Assembly: GCA_937868455.1 (NCBI GenBank)
Contig: CALMMO010000432.1
Coordinates: 1 to 16,282, forward strand
Direction: 5' to 3'
Length of the DNA: 16,282 nt
Source of the DNA: an uncultured Marmoricola sp.
GTDB taxonomy: Bacteria; Actinomycetota; Actinomycetes; Propionibacteriales; Nocardioidaceae
A model generated the notes under the pieces. That model was not told the origin of the DNA. It worked only from the letters and a program-made list of their open reading frames with translations, and did no database searches. The position numbers were made by a program, and so were the translations under genes. Shown in pieces: positions 6,457-12,323 of this stretch. The first letter of the stretch is position 1; each line of letters begins with the position of its first letter.

Positions 6457-7152
6457 ATGTCGAAATCTGTGATGGTGAACCGCCGTACCGTAACCGCAGG
6501 AGTGGTGTGGGCGCTCCCGGTGATTGAGCACGCAGTCGCCGCACCCGGTTTCGCGGTCAGTTGCGCACCGGGCTGCCCAAGCCTGGCTTTCCCGACCGTG
6601 CCAGTTGCGCCAACCACCGCCTATCCTGACGCCCCCGACCTCATTAAGTACGTCGACAACACCACCATTGTTCGAGCAGGCTGGACCTTCACCGGCGTCA
6701 ACAGCACCGAAGGTGGCACCAGCGGCATCGTCGCAACGCACATGGACAACAACGGCACCTCGATTGTCAACGGCACTCAAGCCTTTCAAGCACAGGCGGA
6801 CCCGACAGGTCCTGGCGCCTACGTGCAAGCGTCCACCAGCTTCTGCGCAGAGAAGGCCGTCAAGCTCACCTTCACGGTCGACTACATCTGGAACGACAGC
6901 AACAGCTACAACGGAGTCGGCGGCATCTCCAGTAAGCGCGCCGTCTTGGAGATTTCGGTCGACGGCAACGTACTCGCCACCAAGAACTCCATCTCGACCG
7001 GGGATGCTGGCTATCACACGGGCACCTTCACCTTTAGCTACACCCCACTGGTGACCAGTTACATCACCTACCAAATGAGAGTGAGCTTCCCGGGCAACGA
7101 CGGCAAGTCCGACGACTTTGTGGTCGCAGCACCCACGATCGTGTGCGGCTGA
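6457..7152 (+). CDS. Exported four-cysteine protein of unknown function, paralogue B (twin-arginine-type signal)
   Basis: A 231-residue tandem paralogue of the preceding gene. Over the ~97-residue block from YPDAPDLIKY to NDSNSYNG I count about three quarters identical residues. The signal region has R9-R10 in NRRTVTAG, a hydrophobic core and likely cleavage after GFA (A33). The four cysteines (C36, C40, C130, C230) match A. Differences cluster in surface-type loops, and B has a 3-4 residue insertion (GVGGISSK) before a conserved strand. A longer frame runs upstream to an ATG at 6391, but GGGAG at 6446-6450 lies 6 bases before the ATG at 6457, and alignment to A places the start here; the upstream stretch is leader RNA. 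No family is recognised. The own promoter, the hairpin before it and the divergent leader suggest the two copies are regulated separately. Confidence 0.8.
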   Translation: MSKSVMVNRRTVTAGVVWALPVIEHAVAAPGFAVSCAPGCPSLAFPTVPVAPTTAYPDAPDLIKYVDNTTIVRAGWTFTGVNSTEGGTSGIVATHMDNNGTSIVNGTQAFQAQADPTGPGAYVQASTSFCAEKAVKLTFTVDYIWNDSNSYNGVGGISSKRAVLEISVDGNVLATKNSISTGDAGYHTGTFTFSYTPLVTSYITYQMRVSFPGNDGKSDDFVVAAPTIVCG

Positions 7153-7198
7153 CCCAGGGTTCTTCTCTCAGCACGTGGCGAGAACGGTCCGCGCCCCT

Positions 7199-7204
7199 TA
7201 GGTT
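7199..7204 (+). promoter_or_regulatory. -10 element for a leaderless Lrp-domain transcript
   Basis: TAGGTT lies exactly 6 bases before the ATG at 7211, so the predicted transcription start is the A of the start codon. There is no ribosome site between them. This is the leaderless arrangement frequent in actinobacteria. No clear -35 is seen. Confidence 0.5.
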
Positions 7205-7210
7205 GGGTTC

Positions 7211-7489
7211 ATGATCACCGCCATCGTGTTCGTTAAAGCCGACGTTGCCCGCATCCCTGAAGTTGCTACGGCCATTGCCGGGCTAGAGGGGGTGAGCGAG
7301 GTCTATTCGGTCACCGGCCAGATCGACCTGATCACTTTGGTTCGCGTGCGCACCCACGACGACATTGCCAGCGTGGTCGCCGAGCGCCTCAACAAGATCC
7401 CCGGGGTGCTGGAGACCGAGACTCATATCGCGTTCCGTGCCTACTCGCGCCACGACCTTGATGCGGCCTTCTCTCTCGGTCTGGAGTAA
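7211..7489 (+). CDS. Stand-alone Lrp/AsnC ligand-binding (RAM) domain protein
   Basis: A 92-residue protein consisting only of the effector-binding RAM domain of the Lrp/AsnC family: ITAIVFVKAD, then GLEGVSEVYSVTGQIDLITLVRV, and IPGVLETETHIAF near the end. The GQIDL turn is the usual amino-acid-contact region. The DNA-binding helix-turn-helix of full-length Lrp (usually ~150 residues) is missing, so it cannot act as a normal repressor alone. Stand-alone RAM proteins bind amino acids as dimers or octamers and may act as metabolite sensors or partners. This type is commonly found near trpD in actinobacteria, so an amino-acid-sensing link is plausible but unproven. The stop is followed after three bases by the ATG of the next gene, indicating an operon. 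Confidence 0.85.
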   Translation: MITAIVFVKADVARIPEVATAIAGLEGVSEVYSVTGQIDLITLVRVRTHDDIASVVAERLNKIPGVLETETHIAFRAYSRHDLDAAFSLGLE

Positions 7490-7492
7490 GTC

Positions 7493-8140
7493 ATGTCGTC
7501 ACTGACCGACTGGGTCAGCGAAAACTGGCTCAGCGCCCTGGGGTGGTTCGGGTCAGCGCTCCTGATTTGGTCCGTGCTGCAAACCCGCCTACTGCGTCTG
7601 CGACTACTCAACCTGGCCGCCAGCGCGGTTCTCACCGCCTTCAACGCGTTCTTGTCCATCTGGCCGATGGTGGCGATGAACCTGGCTCTGGTCTTGATCA
7701 ACCTGTGGCAACTCAAATCGCTCTTAGCCCAACAGCGAGACGAATCTGCCTTCGAGATCTTGCAGGTCCAACCTGATGACCGCTACCTGCAGCACGTGCT
7801 GAGCACTCATTCATCCGACATCCAGCGGTTCCAGCCCGACCTCGATCCGGCTGACACTGCGAATCGGCTGGCTTTCTTGCTTCAGCTAGGCGATGAGACC
7901 GTCGGGGTGGTGCTCGTGCGACCGATGGGTACTACGGCGCACGTGGAACTTGATTGGGTGAACCCGCGCTATCGCGACTTCGCACCTGGCAGGTTCGTGT
8001 GGCGGCAGAGCAAGATGCTCCTCGAGCACGGCTTTACAAAGGTGAGCACATCACCGGCCATGGTGGCGCCGTACTACGACCGGATTGGGTTTACGCGTGT
8101 CGGGGACCACTTCGAACTCGAACTCACGCCAATCAGTTAG
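7493..8140 (+). CDS. YgjV-like membrane domain fused to a GNAT-type acetyltransferase domain
   Basis: A 215-residue protein in two parts. Residues ~12-76 hold three hydrophobic segments (about 12-28, 36-54, 56-76) with RLRLLNLAAS and IWPMVAMNLALVLINLW, matching the YgjV inner-membrane family. Residues ~85-215 are soluble and end in the GNAT-like block YYDRIGFTRVGDHFELEL (~194-211), preceded by VELDWVNPRYRDF and FVWRQSKMLLEHGF, as in acetyl-CoA N-acyltransferases. The classic GNAT acetyl-CoA loop (Q/RxxGxG/A) is not obvious, so activity is uncertain. The ATG at 7493 follows GGAG (7483-7486), which lies inside the end of the Lrp-domain gene, and implies translational coupling. The 3' end overlaps the convergent trpD by 8 bases. 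Substrate unknown. Confidence 0.7.
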   Translation: MSSLTDWVSENWLSALGWFGSALLIWSVLQTRLLRLRLLNLAASAVLTAFNAFLSIWPMVAMNLALVLINLWQLKSLLAQQRDESAFEILQVQPDDRYLQHVLSTHSSDIQRFQPDLDPADTANRLAFLLQLGDETVGVVLVRPMGTTAHVELDWVNPRYRDFAPGRFVWRQSKMLLEHGFTKVSTSPAMVAPYYDRIGFTRVGDHFELELTPIS

Positions 8141-9176
8141 TCGGCAACTCACCCATCGCTGACACCCAGCGGTCCAAGCTTGCCTTGGCAGCACCCGAAT
8201 CGAGTGCGTCGTTCGCCTTCGCGATCCCAGCACTGAGGCGTTCGCTGAACGTTGCGGCGGTGGCGTCGTACACCGCCAATGCGGCCCCAGCGTTAAGTAC
8301 GACGGCGTCGCGCACCGGTCCAGGCTTGCCAGCCAAGAGTTCGGTGATGACCCCTGCGTTGTGGGCTGCATCGCCGCCACGCAGGTCTTGAGCGGTGGCA
8401 CTGGTAATGCCGAACTGGGCGGGGTCAATCGAATGCTCGGCTACGGCACCGCCTGAGACTGCCCACACTGACGTGGTGGTCGTGGTTGTGATCTCATCGA
8501 GTCCGTCATCGCCAGAGACGACCCACGCATCTTGGCCACGTTGTGCGAACACCCCGGCCATGATCGGCGCCACAGAGCGATCAGCACACCCGATCAATTG
8601 AGCCTGAGGACGGGCTGGGTTAGCCAGCGGACCCAAGATGTTGAAGGTTGTCCCCACCCCTAGCTCGCGTCGAGGCACAGCGGCGTGCCGCAACGCTGGG
8701 TGAAATGCCGGGGCGAAGCAGAAGGTGATGCCTGCCTGCTGCGCGATTTGAGGAACCATCGCAGGGGCGAGGTCGAGGCGCACGCCAAGTTGTTCAAGAA
8801 CGTCTGCGGTGCCGGCTTGTGAGGATGCCGAGCGGTTGCCGTGCTTGACCACCACCGCACCTGCACCAGCAGCGACCAACGCAGCCATGGTGGAGATGTT
8901 GACCGAGAACGATCGATCACCCCCGGTGCCAACCACATCGAGTACGCGACCGGGCACCGTGCAGGGCACAGCGTGTTCGTACATCGCAGCGACGAGCCCC
9001 TCGACTTCAGCCACTGATTCGCCCTTGGCACGCAAAGCCACCGCAAATCCAGCAATCTGAGAGGGACTGGCTTCGCCGCTGAGAATCTCATTCATTGCCC
9101 AGGTGGACTGGTCAAGGGTGAGGTCAACTCGCTTAATCAGGGCCGTGATGATCTCGGCCCACGAAAACGTCGACAT
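8133..9176 (-). CDS. trpD: Anthranilate phosphoribosyltransferase
   Basis: A 347-residue enzyme of tryptophan biosynthesis, transferring phosphoribosyl from PRPP to anthranilate. From the ATG at 9176, the glycine-rich PRPP motif GTGGD is at residues 83-87, followed by SFSVNIST; KHGNRSASS at 111-119 is the PRPP/anthranilate loop; and GDDGLDEI at 222-229 supplies the Asp-Glu pair (D227-E228) for the second magnesium. The length is normal. A TTG at 9191 would add five residues, but the ATG at 9176 lies one base after the receiver gene's stop (TGAAATG), typical of translational coupling, so I prefer it. A run of six threonines follows DEI, longer than usual in the family. Like other actinobacterial copies it stands apart from other trp genes and next to ctaE. 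Confidence 0.95.
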   Translation of the reverse strand: MSTFSWAEIITALIKRVDLTLDQSTWAMNEILSGEASPSQIAGFAVALRAKGESVAEVEGLVAAMYEHAVPCTVPGRVLDVVGTGGDRSFSVNISTMAALVAAGAGAVVVKHGNRSASSQAGTADVLEQLGVRLDLAPAMVPQIAQQAGITFCFAPAFHPALRHAAVPRRELGVGTTFNILGPLANPARPQAQLIGCADRSVAPIMAGVFAQRGQDAWVVSGDDGLDEITTTTTTSVWAVSGGAVAEHSIDPAQFGITSATAQDLRGGDAAHNAGVITELLAGKPGPVRDAVVLNAGAALAVYDATAATFSERLSAGIAKANDALDSGAAKASLDRWVSAMGELPTN

Positions 9177-9177
9177 T

Positions 9178-9591
9178 TCAGCCCGTGGCAAGTTCGCTTG
9201 AACGCAACAATCGGGTCACGGTTTCGGCCAACTGGATCGGGTCCAGCGGATGCGAGACTGCCGCTTCAGCGCGAGACCACGTGGCCAGCCACATGTCATT
9301 TGGGCGACCGGTGAGCACCACGATGGGAGGACAATTGTGGATCTCGTCCTTAAGTTGCTTGGCGATGCCGATGCCGCCGGCAGGGGTCGCCTCGCCGTCA
9401 AGGATGGCCAAGTCGATCGAACCTGAGTCCATCTGCTGGATTACGACAGGTTCAGTGGCCACCTCGACATAGCGCAATTGCGGCAAATCAGGGTGAACAC
9501 GGCTACCCAGGGCCATCATCACGCTTTCACGGGTCGTCACGTCGTCGGAGTACACCAGGACGGTCAGTGTGGAGGCAGAAGTCGAAGTCAC
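9178..9591 (-). CDS. Stand-alone response-regulator receiver domain, degenerate
   Basis: A 137-residue CheY-like protein with no output domain. The acidic pair D16-D17 (YSDD), the putative phospho-acceptor D65 in AILDGEA and T94 in VVLTGR are present. The conserved lysine before the proline of the last motif is replaced: AVSHPLDP has H114 where K is expected. Phosphorylation may occur, but the conformational switch is probably altered, as in pseudo-receivers. No histidine kinase lies in the window. It is transcribed from a predicted leaderless promoter (GTG at 9591) divergent from ctaE and runs into trpD with a one-base gap. A similar receiver next to trpD and ctaE recurs in actinobacteria. 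The role is unknown; a link to respiration or tryptophan supply is only positional. Confidence 0.75.
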   Translation of the reverse strand: MTSTSASTLTVLVYSDDVTTRESVMMALGSRVHPDLPQLRYVEVATEPVVIQQMDSGSIDLAILDGEATPAGGIGIAKQLKDEIHNCPPIVVLTGRPNDMWLATWSRAEAAVSHPLDPIQLAETVTRLLRSSELATG

Positions 9592-9597
9592 GCCCTG

Positions 9598-9603
9598 ATG
9601 CTA
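9598..9603 (-). promoter_or_regulatory. -10 element for a leaderless receiver-trpD transcript
   Basis: Read on the minus strand, TAGCAT is followed by CAGGGC and then the GTG start at 9591. The six-base gap puts the predicted transcription start on the G of the start codon. No ribosome site is present. Confidence 0.5.
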
Positions 9604-9738
9604 CCGCCGACCAAGCCATGCCTGTTCGAGGTCTCGGATTGGCCGCAATGGGGCCAGTTCTGCAACGAATCAGATAAAAGTCGCAAAGTTGTGGCGTGTT
9701 TTGGTGGGGGTCGGTATGCGGAGGGGCCGAACTATCGT

Positions 9739-9744
9739 CATAAT
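9739..9744 (+). promoter_or_regulatory. -10 element for a leaderless ctaE-qcrCAB transcript
   Basis: CATAAT (five of six matches to TATAAT) is followed by GCTCCC and the GTG at 9751, again a six-base gap. There is no Shine-Dalgarno sequence, and alignment to known CtaE N-termini independently favours this GTG. The -35 region is not convincing. Confidence 0.5.
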
Positions 9745-9750
9745 GCTCCC

Positions 9751-10395
9751 GTGGCTACTGTCTCGATTCCCGCATCCCGTCTGCACGGTCAACACGACCG
9801 CCCCTCCATGGTGGCGGTGGGAACCATCGTGTGGTTGTCCAGCGAGCTGATGTTCTTTGCGGCTCTCTTCGCGGCGTACTTCACCGTGCGCTCGGTGAGC
9901 CCGGAACTCTTTGCGCAAGAGACGCAACTGCTCAACGTGCCGTTCTCCGCGGCGAACACCATTGTCTTGGTGCTCTCGTCGGTGACGTGTCAGTTGGGTG
10001 TGTTTGCTGCTGAGCGCGGCCAAGTGGGTCGCACTGGCTCGGCTTTCGCCTTCTGGAAGAAACGCAACTGGGGTTTGCGTGAGTGGTTCATCCTCACCTA
10101 CTTCATGGGCTCGATCTTCATCGCCGGGCAGGCGTTTGAGTACGCCAAGCTCGTGCACGAAGGCCTCACCATTCCGGCTAACGCCTACGGCACTTTGTTC
10201 TACCTAGCCACCGGCTTCCACGGCATCCACGTCACCGGCGGTTTGATCGCTTTCCTCTTCGTCTTGGGCCGCACCTACCTGGCCCGCCGATTCACCCATG
10301 AGCAGGCCATTAGCGCCGTCGTTGTGTCGTACTACTGGCACTTCGTCGACGTGATCTGGGTTGGCTTGTTCGCCACGATCTACCTGCTCAAGTAA
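9751..10395 (+). CDS. ctaE: Cytochrome c oxidase subunit III
   Basis: A 214-residue membrane subunit of the aa3 oxidase, which reduces oxygen with electrons from the bc1 complex. It has five transmembrane segments (about 24-44, 67-86, 112-132, 145-174, 187-212), the short actinobacterial form. Signature stretches are [29 protein letters not shown] (E130), [14 protein letters not shown] and [14 protein letters not shown] longer frame opens upstream to 9478 but overlaps the divergent receiver gene; the GTG at 9751 gives the normal MATV-type N-terminus. Subunit III stabilises subunit I and is thought to protect the active site during turnover. The gene heads the ctaE-qcrC-qcrA-qcrB operon with a 30-base gap to qcrC, so the oxidase and bc1 parts of the supercomplex are made together. 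Confidence 0.95.
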   Translation: MATVSIPASRLHGQHDRPSMVAVGTIVWLSSELMFFAALFAAYFTVRSVSPELFAQETQLLNVPFSAANTIVLVLSSVTCQLGVFAAERGQVGRTGSAFAFWKKRNWGLREWFILTYFMGSIFIAGQAFEYAKLVHEGLTIPANAYGTLFYLATGFHGIHVTGGLIAFLFVLGRTYLARRFTHEQAISAVVVSYYWHFVDVIWVGLFATIYLLK

Positions 10396-10425
10396 CCACA
10401 CCAAGCGCCAAGAAAAGGAAGCAAC

Positions 10426-11280
10426 GTGCGATTCTTCAATTCGCTGGCGGGCCGGTTGTCCCAGGTTCGTCGCTCACGACTTGCGGCTCCGGCTTTGCTG
10501 ATGGCTTCGCTGCTGATGACTGGCGGGATCGTCGCAGTGATCACCCCAGCAAGTGCCACGAAGTACTCCGCCGACGCCGACGCGATTGCCAAGGGCCGCG
10601 CGCTGTTCTTGGTCGGCTGCTCTTCTTGCCACGGCAAGAACGCTGAGGGCATCCAAACCCAAGGTGGCGGCCAATACGGCCCGTCGCTGGTGGGCGTAGG
10701 CGCTGCGGCCGTGCACTTCCAGATGGAAACCGGCCGCATGCCCATGGCAAACCCCGGCGTCCAGGCCCCTCGCAAGACAGTCATCTACAACCAAGATGAG
10801 ATTGACTCGATTGCGGCGTTCATTGCCTCTGTTGGCCCCGGCCCAGCCGAGCCGACCGAAGCTGAGTGGTCGGTCGCAGGTGCCACCAACGAGCAGATCG
10901 TTCGCGGTGGGGAACTATTCCGCACCAACTGCACTGCCTGCCACAACTTTGCTGGTTCCGGCGGGGCATTGCCTGGTGGCAAATTGGCCCCTGCGTTGAC
11001 TGGGGTCGCCGAGAAGCACATCTACGAGGCCATGCTCACCGGCCCGCAGCAAATGCCAGTGTTCTCTGACGGGGTGATGACCCCTCAAGACAAGCGCGAT
11101 GTCATTGCTTACCTGAAGTCGACCGAAAGCGCCCCCGGTTACGGCGGCACCTCGATGGGCGCCCTCGGCCCCGTAGCTGAAGGTGTCTTCGTGTGGATCG
11201 TCGGACTCGGCGCACTGGTGGGCTTTGCAGTGTGGATCGCCGCACACACCGCACGTACCAAGAAGGGATCTAACGCATGA
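10426..11280 (+). CDS. qcrC: Diheme cytochrome c subunit of the bc1 complex
   Basis: A 284-residue membrane-anchored cytochrome c. Two heme-c sites are present: CSSCH (C65, C68, H69) and CTACH (C169, C172, H173), each in a cytochrome c domain of about 85 residues with likely methionine ligands further on (M104 or M106; M210 or M218). An N-terminal hydrophobic segment (~19-40, ending ASA) is a signal or anchor, and a C-terminal helix (~251-273) followed by ARTKKG fixes it in the membrane with the hemes outside. In actinobacteria this diheme protein replaces soluble cytochrome c and hands electrons directly to the aa3 oxidase. The GTG at 10426 is preceded by AAAAGGAA. The stop overlaps the qcrA start (ATGA), showing tight coupling. 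Confidence 0.96.
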   Translation: MRFFNSLAGRLSQVRRSRLAAPALLMASLLMTGGIVAVITPASATKYSADADAIAKGRALFLVGCSSCHGKNAEGIQTQGGGQYGPSLVGVGAAAVHFQMETGRMPMANPGVQAPRKTVIYNQDEIDSIAAFIASVGPGPAEPTEAEWSVAGATNEQIVRGGELFRTNCTACHNFAGSGGALPGGKLAPALTGVAEKHIYEAMLTGPQQMPVFSDGVMTPQDKRDVIAYLKSTESAPGYGGTSMGALGPVAEGVFVWIVGLGALVGFAVWIAAHTARTKKGSNA

Positions 11281-12323
11281 GCGCCCACGAGCCTCACGGC
11301 AACGTTGAGGTCGTCGCCGACCCCATCGCGGACCCGGGCCTGAGCCCGCACCTCCCTCGTCCCACCGACGTCGATCCTGCAAAGGAGAAGCGCGCGGAGC
11401 GGCAGGTCGCAACGCTCTTTGGACTCTCGGCAGTGGCCTCGATCCTCTTCGCGGTGGCCTACTTCACCTTTGCCATTGGCGAAAATCCCGACCTCATTTT
11501 GGGCTTCGGTGCATCTCACGTCGCCCTCGGGCTCAGCCTTGGCGTCGCCTTGCTTGGCATCGGCATTGGCGCCATCTTGTTGGCCCGCAAGCTCATGGAT
11601 GACCACGAGATCGTCGAATACCGGCACCCGGCAGCGTCCTCCGAAGAAGACCGCAAGGAAGCCATCGCCGCATTGACCCAAGGCATCGCCGAATCGACCA
11701 TCGGTCGGCGGCCGCTGGTGCGCAACTCGATGCTGGCTGGTTTGGGGCTCCTTGGAGTGCCCGCAGTTGTGGCGTTGGCCGATCTAGGCCCACTGCCTGG
11801 CGACACCTTGGCCCACACTGTGTGGGGCAAAAAGAAGCTCATGCGCCTGGTCCAAGACGTCAGTGGCACCCCGATCAAGCCTGAAGACATCGAAATCGGA
11901 CAGCTGATCAACGGTGAGCCCGAGATCTTCTTCACCAACCCCGAGAGCGGTGAAGCGGCATCTCTGGATTTGCAGGCTGAGAAGGCCAAGGCGGCCATCA
12001 TTGTGGTCCGCATGCAGCCAGATGAGATCAAGGCCGCCCAGGGTCGTGAAGACTGGGGCGTTGACGGGATCTTGTGCTTCTCCAAGATCTGCACCCACGT
12101 CGGTTGCCCCATCTCGTTGTGGGAGCAACAAACCCACCACCTGTTGTGCCCCTGCCACCAGTCAACCTTCGACTTGGCAGACAACGGTCGAGTTATCTTC
12201 GGCCCCGCTGCTCGGGCACTGCCTCAGTTGCCGATCACCGTCGACTCAGAGGGCTACCTGGCCGCTCAGAGCGACTTCACCGAACCCGTTGGGCCTAGCT
12301 ACTGGGAGCGTGTCGAGAAATGA
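11277..12323 (+). CDS. qcrA: Rieske iron-sulfur subunit of the bc1 complex
   Basis: A 348-residue protein of the actinobacterial type, with three N-terminal membrane helices (about 44-66, 80-102, 150-170) instead of one. The C-terminal Rieske domain binds the 2Fe-2S cluster through CTHVGC (C272, H274) and CPCH (C291, H294), with C277 and C293 placed for the stabilising disulfide. A TIGRRPLVRN segment (141-150) with an RR pair precedes the third helix, matching the Tat-dependent translocation known for actinobacterial Rieske proteins. It takes the first electron from menaquinol and passes it to cytochrome c. It overlaps qcrC at its start and qcrB at its end by four bases each (ATGA), so the three subunits are translated in stoichiometric order. 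Confidence 0.96.
   Translation: MSAHEPHGNVEVVADPIADPGLSPHLPRPTDVDPAKEKRAERQVATLFGLSAVASILFAVAYFTFAIGENPDLILGFGASHVALGLSLGVALLGIGIGAILLARKLMDDHEIVEYRHPAASSEEDRKEAIAALTQGIAESTIGRRPLVRNSMLAGLGLLGVPAVVALADLGPLPGDTLAHTVWGKKKLMRLVQDVSGTPIKPEDIEIGQLINGEPEIFFTNPESGEAASLDLQAEKAKAAIIVVRMQPDEIKAAQGREDWGVDGILCFSKICTHVGCPISLWEQQTHHLLCPCHQSTFDLADNGRVIFGPAARALPQLPITVDSEGYLAAQSDFTEPVGPSYWERVEK

Noticed and set aside
5432..7074. Minus-strand frames of 219 and 215 codons over the two exported paralogues
   Set aside because: They arise together because the plus-strand paralogues are similar. The plus strand has signal peptides, ribosome sites and promoters; the minus frames have none.
9478..9750. N-terminal extension of ctaE to 9478
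   Set aside because: The extension overlaps the divergent receiver gene and its predicted promoter, has no ribosome site, and does not look like a CtaE N-terminus; the GTG at 9751 gives the usual start with a -10 box just upstream.
11139..12184. Long antisense frames over qcrC/qcrA
   Set aside because: Shadows of the Rieske gene; no ribosome sites and low-complexity translations.
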